Shown: piece after piece, positions 8,745 to 16,326 of the stretch
Layout: the number at the start of each line of letters is the position of its first letter
How positions within the stretch are numbered: position 1 is the first letter of the stretch
Origin: JBGPYB01 sp041493035
GTDB taxonomy: Bacteria; Acidobacteriota; Vicinamibacteria; Fen-336
Assembly (NCBI GenBank): GCA_041493035.1
Contig: JBGPYB010000101.1
Location: forward strand, 1-17,229
DNA length: 17,229 bases
Direction: 5' to 3'
Position numbers and translations under genes: made by a program
Notes under the pieces: model-generated
Databases searched by the model: none
The model's input: only the letters and a program-made list of their open reading frames with translations
Told to the model about the DNA's origin: nothing

Positions 8745-9851
8745 GTGCCAAGGGAGAGAGCTGCCGGCAGGGCAGCCGTGATCGACTACGATGTTCACGG
8801 TCTGGTTGGAGTCCGCCTAGTCGACCCGGCCCCGAGTGACGTCTTGGCGGTCGACAAGAAGCTGGGACCGCTCCGCGGCTCTCTGAGCCGTGAGCCCGAC
8901 ATCGTGCTTCGCTTCGTGGATCGGCTGCCGATGGCGGGACTCAGGCACGTCACCCTGGGCACCAACGGCTTCACCGACGACGGCTTCTTCGTCCTCCGGA
9001 GCAACCAGAGGCAGGTACGAGTCAAGGTGGGCTTCGACGGCCTTGGCGACCGTTGCGAGATGGTCTGTGAGAGCGGACTCCGCTCCGTCCCCCTCCTGAT
9101 GGCCGTCCTGAACCTCACCATGCTCCGGAAGGACTGCGTCTCGCTCCATGCCTCAGCCTTCCAGTACCAGGGCCGGGGAATCCTTGTCACGGGATGGGCC
9201 AAGGGAGGCAAGACGGAGACACTCCTCTCCTTCGCTGCCCAGGGGGCCCGCTACGTCGGGGACGAGTGGATCCTTCTCGCGGGCGACGGCCAGACCATGT
9301 ACGGCATCCCCGAGACGATCCGCCTCCAAGATTGGCACATCCGGAGCCTGCCACACGTGCGACAGCATCTGGGGTGGCGGAAGCTTCTGCTCTTCTGGCT
9401 GATCCGTCGCATCGAGAGCCTTGCGAAGGTGTTCCCGGGAGGACTCCTGCGCCAGGCGATGCCCGCGATCAAGAGACGCGTCAACGTCAGGCTGCCGCCG
9501 AAAACCATCTTTGGGGACCGCTTCGGACCCTTCGTGGCCCGTCCCGAGAAGGTCTTCCTCACGCTGAGCCACGACGATCCGGGGATATCGGTGGAGCCGG
9601 TCGATCCCAGCCTGATCGCCAGACGCATGATCTCATCCATCCGATTCGAGCAGCTCCCATTCCTGGAGCAACAGTTGGCGTTCGCCTTCGCCTTTCCTGA
9701 TCGGAAGAACCCATTCCTCGATCGCGTCCACGAGCTGCAGTACGAGATCCTCGAGCGGGCCCTCCGTGGCAAGGAAGCTTACATGGTCCGACACCCCTAC
9801 CCGCTGTCGTTCCAGGAGCTCTTCGAGCGGATGCGGCCCTACTGCGAATAG
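8745..9851 (+). CDS. HPr-kinase/PEPCK-like P-loop protein
   Basis: A 368-aa protein with a Walker A loop GWAKGGKT at residues 150-157, preceded by SLHASAF (133-139) and followed by GARYVGDEW (167-175). This order (His-containing strand, P-loop, then a GxxYVGDE acidic strand) is that of HPr kinase/phosphorylase and PEP carboxykinase-like kinases. The first 130 residues and the C-terminal half (from about 195) match nothing I can name, and the protein is longer than the HprK catalytic domain alone. No HPr or PTS gene is nearby, so carbon catabolite control is unlikely; HprK-like proteins of this sort are often found near polysaccharide or peptide-modification genes. The GTG start has GAGG 6 bases upstream and lies 33 bases after the TMK-like stop, in the same frame. 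It probably shares a transcript with that gene. Substrate unknown. Confidence 0.7.
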   Translation: MPRERAAGRAAVIDYDVHGLVGVRLVDPAPSDVLAVDKKLGPLRGSLSREPDIVLRFVDRLPMAGLRHVTLGTNGFTDDGFFVLRSNQRQVRVKVGFDGLGDRCEMVCESGLRSVPLLMAVLNLTMLRKDCVSLHASAFQYQGRGILVTGWAKGGKTETLLSFAAQGARYVGDEWILLAGDGQTMYGIPETIRLQDWHIRSLPHVRQHLGWRKLLLFWLIRRIESLAKVFPGGLLRQAMPAIKRRVNVRLPPKTIFGDRFGPFVARPEKVFLTLSHDDPGISVEPVDPSLIARRMISSIRFEQLPFLEQQLAFAFAFPDRKNPFLDRVHELQYEILERALRGKEAYMVRHPYPLSFQELFERMRPYCE

Positions 9852-9968
9852 ACATCGTCGCGAGCCCAGACTGGCGTGACCAGAGTCCAGACCCTCTTTG
9901 TCGAGTGGCGGCGAGAAAGGCTCGGCTACGGTGCTCCGTTCGCGCCGTGGCCTCGTGGTCGCTTTAGC
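9852..9968. other. Convergent intergenic gap
   Basis: The 117 bases lie between the stop of the HprK-like gene and the stop of the minus-strand queD-like gene. There is no ORF, tRNA or repeat that I can support. It should terminate transcription from both sides, but only a weak hairpin is visible. Confidence 0.6.
9869..9887 (+). terminator. Weak terminator-like hairpin
   Basis: GACTGG (9869-9874) pairs with CCAGAGTC (9880-9887) around a 5-base loop, with one bulged A. A short pyrimidine run (CCCTCTTT) follows a few bases later. The stem is short and there is no real T-tract, so this is tentative. Confidence 0.22.
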
Positions 9969-10295
9969 TCAGAGCTCCGCCCACTTGCCGTGTCCTTCCC
10001 AGATGCGGATCGTGAAGGGGAGGCGCAGACGCTCCTTCAGCTCGCCCTGGAGAAGGGCGCAGATGTTCTCGACCGATGGGAATGCAAGGAAGTCGTTCCA
10101 GTTGCGGTGGTCGTAGCGGCCGAGGACGGCGCGGACCTCGGCCTTAAGGTCCGCGAAGTCCAGGATCATGCCGTCTTGCGGCTCTCCCTCCACCACGACC
10201 TCGACCTTGTAGGTGTGACCGTGGACCTGGCCACACTTGGCGTGTCCCGGGAGAAAGTGGGCACAGTCGATGTGTTCGGTGATCCCCAGGCGCAT
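9969..10295 (-). CDS. queD: QueD / 6-pyruvoyl-tetrahydropterin synthase family
   Basis: A 108-aa protein with all the hallmarks of the PTPS/QueD fold. Zinc-binding histidines are H13 (CAHFLPGH), H25 and H27 (VHGHTY). The catalytic cysteine is C21 in the CxxxHGH spacing, D62-H63 form the catalytic pair (RYDHRNWND), PSVEN is at 73-77, and the pterin-binding glutamate is E100 (IWEGHG). QueD turns dihydroneopterin triphosphate into 6-carboxy-tetrahydropterin for 7-deazaguanine (queuosine) synthesis. The short length and CxxxHGH favour QueD over eukaryote-type PTPS, but sequence alone does not settle the substrate. It is the last gene of the minus-strand series, 33 bases after the epimerase-like gene. 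ATG start, no clear Shine-Dalgarno. No queC, queE or queF is in the window. Confidence 0.85.
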   Translation of the reverse strand: MRLGITEHIDCAHFLPGHAKCGQVHGHTYKVEVVVEGEPQDGMILDFADLKAEVRAVLGRYDHRNWNDFLAFPSVENICALLQGELKERLRLPFTIRIWEGHGKWAEL

Positions 10296-10328
10296 TGGTC
10301 GAGAGCGTACTGTGGACGAAGGCGCGAC

Positions 10329-11252
10329 TCAAACCTTCGGGAGGGCGCGCACCGCAACAGCGAGGGATTCGTCCAGGGGTGTGAGGAAGCGGCCGAGAAG
10401 GGCCTCGAGCGGACGGTGGTCGGCCACTTCGTCGCAGAGCATGCAGTCCAGTTCGTCGCTCAACATACCCCGATAGCCGCCAGCCGCAGCCTGTCGATCG
10501 GCTTCCTCGAGTGGAACGGAGCGGAGGACATAGTCGCCCGGGCGACTCGCGGCGCGCAGCGCCACCCCGAGGCGCTCGACAAACTCGGCGCAGGTGACCG
10601 GTTCGGGCCCCACGAGATCGAAGACGCTTGGCCAAGGGACCGGCCGCTCCACGGCCGCCAAGATCGCCTCGGCGGCGTCTTGGGCTGCGATCGGCTGCAT
10701 GCGGTACGAACCGCCCCCCGGCAGCTCCACGGCGCCGGCGGCGATCTCGCGAGCCAGCTCAGGGACAAACGAATCCCCCGGACCCACGATGTACGAAGGG
10801 CGAAAGGTCGTGGCGAGAAGGCCCGAGCGCAGCAGCTCGACCTCAGCCCCCATCTTCGACAAGAAATAGGGGTTCGTGCAGCGTCTCGACTGCCCGTAGT
10901 GGGCGACTCCGAGGCCGCTGAAGAAGACCATGCGCGGGACCCCGGCCCTGCGGGCGGCCTCGATCACGGCTCGTGTGCCTCCCACGTTGACGGTCTCGTA
11001 CGTGGCTCCTGGTCGCTCCGCGCCGATCTGCGCGAGGTGAACGACGGCGTTGGAGCCGGCGAGAACCGGGGCGAGAGCGGAGGCTTCGAGGGCCGGAACG
11101 ACAACGGGCCGCCCGCCGGCGGCCGCCACGGCCGCCGCGCCCACGTCCGTCCGCACGACCCCGATGACCTCCGCGCGTCGCGCTGGCGCGCACCGGATCA
11201 GGTGGCGCCCCACGAGACCGTTGGCACCCGTGACGACGAGTCGAAGGGTCAA
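10329..11252 (-). CDS. NAD(P)-dependent epimerase/dehydratase family protein
   Basis: A 307-aa extended/atypical SDR protein. The Rossmann nucleotide-binding motif is GANGLVG at residues 9-15, with NVGGT at 89-93. The catalytic set is S112 (FFSGLG) and YxxxK (Y129-K133, in NPYFLSK). FRPSYIVGPGD at 150-160 is the usual substrate-side segment. The domain resembles the NDUFA9-like or nucleoside-sugar epimerase branch; the substrate cannot be named. The start codon is TTG, 6 bases after the amidohydrolase stop, with no good Shine-Dalgarno site, so translation probably depends on reinitiation from the gene upstream. Confidence 0.8.
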   Translation of the reverse strand: MTLRLVVTGANGLVGRHLIRCAPARRAEVIGVVRTDVGAAAVAAAGGRPVVVPALEASALAPVLAGSNAVVHLAQIGAERPGATYETVNVGGTRAVIEAARRAGVPRMVFFSGLGVAHYGQSRRCTNPYFLSKMGAEVELLRSGLLATTFRPSYIVGPGDSFVPELAREIAAGAVELPGGGSYRMQPIAAQDAAEAILAAVERPVPWPSVFDLVGPEPVTCAEFVERLGVALRAASRPGDYVLRSVPLEEADRQAAAGGYRGMLSDELDCMLCDEVADHRPLEALLGRFLTPLDESLAVAVRALPKV

Positions 11253-11258
11253 GTCGTG

Positions 11259-12956
11259 CTAGTCCGCCGTCGCGACGGCGCCCGGACCCTTGAGCGCACG
11301 CCCCGGCAGTGCCCCGGTGTGTTCCCCATCCTTCAGGACCAGCACGCCGTTGACGAGAACGTGGCGCATTCCGACGGCGTACTGGTGGGGGCTCTCGAAG
11401 GTCGCTCGGTCGGCGATCGTGGCCGGGTCGAAGACCACGACATCGGCAAACATCCCTTCCTTCAAGAGACCGCGCCGGTCCAGCCCCAGATTCGCCGCGG
11501 GCAGCCCCGAGAGGCGCCGAATAGCCTCCTCGAGGGTGACCCGCTTCTCGTCGCGAACGTACTTCCCGAGGAGGCGAGCGAAGTTGCCGTAGGCGCGGGG
11601 ATGCGTCGAGGATTTGAGGAACACGCCCTGCGGGGCCATCGAACCGGCGTCGGATCCGAACGACACCCAAGGCAGCTGGACCTCCTTGCGCAGGTTCTCC
11701 TCGGACATCAGAAAGAACACCACCTGGATCCGCGCCACGTCCTCGGCGATCAGGTTCAGGATCGTGTCCCAGGGGTCCGTGCCGCGGAGACGCGCAGCTT
11801 CGGCCAGGGTCTTCCCCGTCAGAGCCTTGAGCGCGTCGGTCTTGAAGCCGACGAGGAGGATGCGATCCGGAGAGCCCGCCGCGAGGCAGAGGTTCTCGAA
11901 GCCCATCCCCGGCGTCTGCATCTCGCGGACGATCCTTGCCCGGCTCTCGGGTTCGCCGATGCGCTTGACGAGGGCCGGGATTCCCCCTTCGAGCGCCCAA
12001 CGCGGGACGCAGGCGTTGAAGCCCGTCGAGCCGGCGGTGTAGGTGTACATGTCGGCCGTGATCTTGAGCCCTTGCCTCCGGGCGGCCTCGACCTTGGCGA
12101 TGACCTCGTCCATCTTCGGCCAGTTCGCTTCCCCCGCCGCCTTCAGGTGATAGATCTCCGCCGGGAGCCCCGCTTCACGGCTGATGCGAATCAGCTCGTC
12201 CACGGCTTCGAGAAGCCGATCTCCCTCGCTTCTCAAGTGGGAGATGTACTTCCCTTTGAATCGAGCCGCGACTTTGCACAACTCGATCAGCTCCTCGGTC
12301 GTCGAATAGCTGGCGGGGGCATAGATGAGCGAGGAGCCGACGCCGAGGGCGCCTTCCTCCATCGCCTTCTTCACGAGCGCTCGCATGGCGTCGAGCTGAG
12401 ACGCGGTGGGCTTCCTGTCCTCCAGGCCGAGGACGTACTGGCGCACGGTGGTGGCGCCGACGAACGACGCCACGTTCGGGGCTACGCCGCGCTTCTCCAG
12501 ATGGGACAAGTACTCGGCCAGGGACGTCCAGGTGACGTCGTAGTGGATGTCGACCTGATCCTGGGCGATCTGGCGCCGGACGACGTCGTTGACCGGCCCC
12601 ATCGACCAGCCCTCGCCGAAGATCTCCGTGGTGATGCCTTGTCGGATCTCCCCTTGCGAGCGCCCGTCGGCGATGAGCGTATCCGTGGACCACGACAGCA
12701 TGTTCACGAAACCCGGAGCCACGGCCAGGCCGGTGGCGTCGAGCACCAGGTTCCCCTGAGACGACGAGAGATCGCCGATGGCGGCCACGGTGTCGCCGCG
12801 CAAGGCGACATCGGCCCGACGCCCGGGAGCGCCGGTCCCGTCGTAGACGGTGCCCCCGCGGATCACCACGTCGTACCGCGACTCGGCGGGGCTCGCGACC
12901 CAGGGCCCGAGTGCAGCCGAGAGAATCAGCCACCCGGCGACGCGATTCGCTCTCAT
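11259..12956 (-). CDS. Exported D-aminoacylase-family amidohydrolase
   Basis: A 565-aa protein with an N-terminal signal peptide (hydrophobic residues 8-21, cleavage near ASPA-ES), then the split beta-domain of the amidohydrolase superfamily (YDVVIRGGTVYDGTG at 28-42, closing strands ADVVVFD at 504-510) around a TIM barrel. Family landmarks of N-acyl-D-amino-acid deacylases are SHLRSEGD with H240, EIYHLKAAG with H270, SFGSDAG with D436 and HPRAYGNFARLLGKYV from 452. The usual HxH after PGF is absent: residues 81-92 read PGFVNMLSWSTD, and the usual metal-ligand cysteine region reads FGEGWSMG (113-120). I recall a subfamily with this variant in related bacteria. Likely a periplasmic hydrolase of N-acylated D-residues or small peptides/amides, but the substrate is not fixed. 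ATG is preceded by GAGG with 5-base spacing. Confidence 0.82.
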   Translation of the reverse strand: MRANRVAGWLILSAALGPWVASPAESRYDVVIRGGTVYDGTGAPGRRADVALRGDTVAAIGDLSSSQGNLVLDATGLAVAPGFVNMLSWSTDTLIADGRSQGEIRQGITTEIFGEGWSMGPVNDVVRRQIAQDQVDIHYDVTWTSLAEYLSHLEKRGVAPNVASFVGATTVRQYVLGLEDRKPTASQLDAMRALVKKAMEEGALGVGSSLIYAPASYSTTEELIELCKVAARFKGKYISHLRSEGDRLLEAVDELIRISREAGLPAEIYHLKAAGEANWPKMDEVIAKVEAARRQGLKITADMYTYTAGSTGFNACVPRWALEGGIPALVKRIGEPESRARIVREMQTPGMGFENLCLAAGSPDRILLVGFKTDALKALTGKTLAEAARLRGTDPWDTILNLIAEDVARIQVVFFLMSEENLRKEVQLPWVSFGSDAGSMAPQGVFLKSSTHPRAYGNFARLLGKYVRDEKRVTLEEAIRRLSGLPAANLGLDRRGLLKEGMFADVVVFDPATIADRATFESPHQYAVGMRHVLVNGVLVLKDGEHTGALPGRALKGPGAVATAD

Positions 12957-12961
12957 CGGCG

Positions 12962-12965
12962 CCTC
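12962..12965 (-). promoter_or_regulatory. Shine-Dalgarno of amidohydrolase inside purH stop
   Basis: On the minus strand GAGG overlaps the purH TGA stop and sits 5 bases before the amidohydrolase ATG. This suggests translational coupling between purH and the amidohydrolase. Confidence 0.55.
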
Positions 12966-14535
12966 AGTGACGGAAGTGCCTCACACCCGTGAAGACCATG
13001 GCCAGCTTGTGCTCGTCGGCCGCGGCGATGACCTCCTCGTCCTTGACCGAGCCACCGGGTTGGATCACGGCCGTCACTCCGGCGCGGGCAATCTCGTCGA
13101 CGCCATCGCGAAACGGAAAGAAGGCATCGGACGCCGCGACGGTCCCGGCCAGGGGAAGCTGCGCCTTGAGGGCCGCGATGCGGGCCGAGTCCACGCGGCT
13201 CATCTGCCCCGCCCCGACGCCGACGGTCTGGACGGTGTTCGCGTAGACGATCGCATTGGACTTGACGTGTTTGGCCACCGTCCAAGCCAGGAGCAGCGCC
13301 TTCCATTCGTCCTCGCTGGGCTTCCGTTTCGTGACGATCTCGCACTTGTCCTTGGCGAGGCGGTGAAGATCCCACTCCTGGGCGAGCATGCCTCCCATGA
13401 CGCGCCGGAGATCGAATCCCGTGACGCGGTGGATGCCGGTCGTGTCCATGTCCATGACGCGCAGGTTCTTCTTGCCGGCCAGGAGCTTCTTGGCCTCGGC
13501 CTCGAACCCCGGCGCAATGACTGCTTCGACGAACACGGCGGCGAGCCTCTTGGCGGTGGCGGCGTCGACCTTGCGGTTGAACGACACGATGCCGCCGAAG
13601 GCCGACAGTGGATCGCACGCCCAGGCGCGGTCGTAGGCCTCGAGGGGATTCGAGCCGATGGCCGTCCCGCAGGGATTCGTGTGCTTCACGATGACGCACG
13701 CCGGGTCGTCCAATTCGGTCACGAGCCGCCACGCGGCGTCGAGATCGAGGAGGTTGTTGAAGGACAGTTCCTTTCCCTGAATCTTGCGGGCAGCGGCCAC
13801 GGAGTAGAGCGTCGACCCGAGGTCGCTGTAGAAGGCGGCTCTCTGGTGGGGATTCTCGCCGTACCGCAGGTCCTGAACCTTCTCGAAGGAAAGGCTCAGC
13901 CGGTAGGGAAAGACGTCGTCGGATTCAGCCACACCGTAGCCGCCGTTCTTCACCTCGACCTGGGCAAAGTAACCGGCGATGGCCGCCTCGTACCGGGCGG
14001 TGTGGCGGAAGGCCTTCTGGGCAAAGTAGAGGCGGGTCGCCGCATCGATACCGCCGTCGCGATCGAGCTGCTCGAGGAGCAACGTGTAGTCAGCGGGGTC
14101 GACGACGACCGCGACGTTCTCGAAGTTCTTGGCGGCTGCGCGAACCATGGCCGGTCCGCCGACGTCGATGTTCTCGATGGCCTCCGCGAAGGGAGCGCCC
14201 TTCGCAACCTTGTCTTCGAAGGGGTAGAGATTCACCACGACGACGTCGATGGGCCGAATCTTGTGCGCCGCCAGCGCCTTCTGGTGTTCCGCGAGATCGC
14301 GGCGCGCCAGGATGCCCCCGTGAATCGTGGGGTGCAACGTCTTTACTCGGCCGTCCAGGATCTCGGGAAACCCCGTGGCCTGGGAAACGCCGGTCGCTTT
14401 CACGCCCTCCTTCTTCAGCGCCTCGCCCGTGCCCCCGGTGGAGACGATCTCGAAGCCTCGGGACGCGAGTCCTCTCGCCAGCTCCACGATGCCGTCCTTG
14501 CGATAGACCGAGAGCAGGGCGCGTTTGACGGTCAT
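12964..14535 (-). CDS. purH: Bifunctional AICAR transformylase/IMP cyclohydrolase
   Basis: A 523-aa protein of the usual PurH length. It catalyses the last two steps of de novo IMP synthesis in the cytosol: formylation of AICAR with 10-formyl-THF, then ring closure. The N-terminal MGS-like cyclohydrolase domain shows STGGT (32-36), KTLHPTIHGGIL (65-76) and NLYPF (102-106). The C-terminal AICARFT domain shows RYGENPHQ (224-231), FNNLLDLDAAW (259-269), the catalytic KH of KHTNPCG (284-290), SAFGGIVSFN (311-320), SDAFFPFRDG (469-478) and the terminal GVRHFRH. All key motifs are intact. The ATG overlaps the upstream TGA as ATGA, and GGAGGG at 14545-14550 is placed 9 bases before it, inside the upstream gene. 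No other pur gene is present. Confidence 0.97.
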   Translation of the reverse strand: MTVKRALLSVYRKDGIVELARGLASRGFEIVSTGGTGEALKKEGVKATGVSQATGFPEILDGRVKTLHPTIHGGILARRDLAEHQKALAAHKIRPIDVVVVNLYPFEDKVAKGAPFAEAIENIDVGGPAMVRAAAKNFENVAVVVDPADYTLLLEQLDRDGGIDAATRLYFAQKAFRHTARYEAAIAGYFAQVEVKNGGYGVAESDDVFPYRLSLSFEKVQDLRYGENPHQRAAFYSDLGSTLYSVAAARKIQGKELSFNNLLDLDAAWRLVTELDDPACVIVKHTNPCGTAIGSNPLEAYDRAWACDPLSAFGGIVSFNRKVDAATAKRLAAVFVEAVIAPGFEAEAKKLLAGKKNLRVMDMDTTGIHRVTGFDLRRVMGGMLAQEWDLHRLAKDKCEIVTKRKPSEDEWKALLLAWTVAKHVKSNAIVYANTVQTVGVGAGQMSRVDSARIAALKAQLPLAGTVAASDAFFPFRDGVDEIARAGVTAVIQPGGSVKDEEVIAAADEHKLAMVFTGVRHFRH

Positions 14536-15302
14536 GGCGTGGGTCCCTCCGGAGGACGATCAATCGGCTGGATCTCGACGGGCACTCGCATGCGGGTCAT
14601 GTCCCCTCGTGCCTCGCGCCAGAGGGCGAGCCACGTGGCCGCGATGCCCGTCACGGCTCGTGAGTAGGCGACTTGTGCCACGGCGAAGACCGGCGAGTGC
14701 CAGTCGAGGGTGCGGTGGTCGACGAGGCGGCCGACTCGGAACAGTTCCGCCCGGAGAACGGGCGCATCGTCGCGGCTCTTGGCGAGCATCGACTGCCAGT
14801 AGGCGGGAAGCTGACGACGCTGGAGCGTGAGGGCGGTTCCCTCTTCTAGCACGACGGGGAGCTTCCCCAGATTGGCCTCGATGAAGGCGTAGTACTCCCG
14901 CGCGACGCCCGGGGGAAGCCCGTCCGACCCCGCTGCAAGGACGGGATCGGCGATGTCCGCCGGGATTCGGAGGGTCGCCCCCAAACGAACCAAGCCGTCG
15001 CTCACCCGAAGCTCCCTGAAGAGCGCCAGAGACTCCGCCACTTCGGCGTCTAGAGCGGAGAGGGTTTCGGGCGCCAGTTCCCCGGCCGTGAGGTCGGTGG
15101 CCATCGCTTGGCTCAAGGGAAGCGGGAAGTGCTGGGCTTGCTCGAGGATCGCCTTCTCCCGCTCGGCAATGAGACGGGCCAGCGAGCGCGGGACCAGCCG
15201 GCGCGCGTCGCGAATGAGACATTCGACCAGGCTCGTCGGCCAGGCTGAGGCCTCGGACGCCGTCAGCCCGACGAGAGCCGCCACGAGGAACACTCGACGC
15301 AT
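14532..15302 (-). CDS. Exported protein of unknown function
   Basis: A 256-aa protein with a clear signal peptide: MRR, hydrophobic FLVAALVGL, and an AxA cleavage site (EASA-WP, about residue 20). The mature part is mostly helical by composition, with an Arg-rich segment RDARRLVPRSLARL near 31-44 and a Pro-rich C-terminus ending PPEGPTP. I do not recognise the family. The segment LRIPADIADPVL faintly recalls the aspartate helix of zinc-dependent phospholipase C/S1-P1 nuclease folds, but the histidine ligands are not evident. I chose ATG 15302 because it starts directly at the signal peptide. A TTG at 15317 would overlap the upstream stop as TTGA and add five residues. The gene's end overlaps purH by 4 bases. 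Confidence 0.72.
   Translation of the reverse strand: MRRVFLVAALVGLTASEASAWPTSLVECLIRDARRLVPRSLARLIAEREKAILEQAQHFPLPLSQAMATDLTAGELAPETLSALDAEVAESLALFRELRVSDGLVRLGATLRIPADIADPVLAAGSDGLPPGVAREYYAFIEANLGKLPVVLEEGTALTLQRRQLPAYWQSMLAKSRDDAPVLRAELFRVGRLVDHRTLDWHSPVFAVAQVAYSRAVTGIAATWLALWREARGDMTRMRVPVEIQPIDRPPEGPTP
14545..14550 (-). promoter_or_regulatory. purH: Shine-Dalgarno site of purH
   Basis: GGAGGG on the minus strand, 9 bases before the purH ATG and within the end of the preceding gene. It is the strongest ribosome binding site in the operon. Confidence 0.6.
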
Positions 15303-15313
15303 GGGCGATGCCG

Positions 15314-15907
15314 TCAACGGACCGGCTTGGCCTTCAGGCTCACCTTGCCATCCTTGGTCTCGAGGCGAAAGTCGACGGCGCTCGCCCCCTTCTCCGCGAG
15401 GATACGGGTCGCCTGCTGGGCGATGAGCTTCTGGAAACTCTCGAACTTCACGTTCCCCTTCTCGCCGACTTCCTGCCGCGCTTCGAGGAATCGAGCGTAA
15501 AGAGCCTGAACCGCTCCGGCGTTCGTTTCAGGGCCGCCCACACGAATCTCTCCGGATCGAGCTGCGGACTGAGGCGCCTCCCGTACCGGGTGTGGCGGCG
15601 CGGCCGCCATGGCTGCGAGGGCGGCGCGTCCGTGTAGGCCGACCGGTCGCCCCTCTTCGATGGCCCGCAAGCGCTTGTTCCAAAGCTCGTTGAATGTGTT
15701 GTAGCGGGCTGTGAGGTTCATGAAGCGGAAGCGCTCGGTATTGTTCCGGATGTCACCGAAATCGTGTTTCCGCAGCATGTTCTCGACACGGGTCCGAAGA
15801 TCCACGGGCGGCTTCCTCTCGACGCCCCCGAAAAACTTCTCCCACTCGATCTGGAGCTGGCGGATCGACTTCTCCAGAGCCTCCAAGTCCTCGGTGAAGG
15901 ACGCCAC
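15314..15907 (-). CDS. MXAN_5187-C-terminal-like protein, function unknown
   Basis: A 197-aa cytoplasmic-looking protein with two parts joined by an Ala/Pro-rich linker (about 95-118). The N-terminal part is a charged helix (EDLEALEKSIRQLQIEWEKF) followed by FFGGVERKPP (25-34) and RFRFMNLTARYNTFNELW (59-76), then LRAIEEGRP. This pattern recalls the uncharacterised MXAN_5187 C-terminal domain of delta-proteobacteria; I recognise it by pattern only. The C-terminal part (about 130-197) is again helical, then a beta-like FRLETKDGKVSLKAKPVR. The start is GTG at 15907, 4 bases after the upstream stop; no ATG or GTG lies further upstream in the frame that would fit. An AGGGGAG sits 12 bases before it, a long spacing. 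Role unknown. Confidence 0.7.
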   Translation of the reverse strand: MASFTEDLEALEKSIRQLQIEWEKFFGGVERKPPVDLRTRVENMLRKHDFGDIRNNTERFRFMNLTARYNTFNELWNKRLRAIEEGRPVGLHGRAALAAMAAAPPHPVREAPQSAARSGEIRVGGPETNAGAVQALYARFLEARQEVGEKGNVKFESFQKLIAQQATRILAEKGASAVDFRLETKDGKVSLKAKPVR

Positions 15908-15911
15908 GAGG

Positions 15912-16319
15912 CTACGAATCTCCCCTGAGGAAGAGCCAGAAGAGCGGCAGCCAGATCTCCCTCGAGTAGGGGACCCTCTTGCCGTCGACCAGCACGTCGG
16001 TCGTGGAGATCGGTCCCACGATGTCGTAGAGATCGCGCATGTGTTTCGCTTCTCCGGCCTCGAACTCGGCGCGGTGGTGAAGCGTGTCACCGGCTCCGAC
16101 TTCCCTGTAGACCGGCGAGCGCTTCGCGAGGGCGAGGGCCCTCGGGTAGTTGGGTCCACCGAAAGCGTCGAAGACGACGCCCATCCGGAAGGGCCGTGGG
16201 CGGCGGCCCGGGTAGAGAATGTCCGCCATCTCGTCGGAGAGGGACGAGATGTCTTCCTCCTCCTTCGGCACGACGCGGGGAAGCCGGTCCGCAAAGGTCT
16301 TTGCTCGTTCCCGGCCCAT
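15912..16319 (-). CDS. Conserved-looking small protein, function unknown
   Basis: A 135-aa protein, first gene of the minus-strand operon. It has an acidic N-terminal stretch (PKEEEDISSLSDEM, 18-31), a core MGVVFDAFGGPNYPRALALAKR (46-67), GDTLHHRAEFE (78-88), and a C-terminus VLVDGKRVPYSREIWLPLFWLFLRGDS rich in Trp, Phe and Leu. No signal peptide or true membrane span, and no family I can name. The start is ATG 16319. The frame stays open much further upstream, but that part runs antisense to selA and has no protein-like character. The next gene begins 4 bases after its stop, so the two unknown proteins are probably co-translated and may work together. Confidence 0.68.
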   Translation of the reverse strand: MGRERAKTFADRLPRVVPKEEEDISSLSDEMADILYPGRRPRPFRMGVVFDAFGGPNYPRALALAKRSPVYREVGAGDTLHHRAEFEAGEAKHMRDLYDIVGPISTTDVLVDGKRVPYSREIWLPLFWLFLRGDS

Positions 16320-16326
16320 GGCGCGA

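Noticed and set aside
9852..9968. tRNA, small RNA or attachment site in the convergent gap
   Set aside because: No cloverleaf, CCA end or repeated flank could be seen in the 117 bases.
9876..12992. A plus-strand open frame of over 1000 codons
   Set aside because: It is antisense to queD, the epimerase-like gene and the amidohydrolase, all with clear motifs. Its translation is rich in Arg, Gly, His and Asp with no domain, as expected opposite GC-rich coding sequence.
12850..14667. A plus-strand open frame of about 600 codons
   Set aside because: It lies opposite purH, whose catalytic motifs are complete. Its composition is shadow-like.
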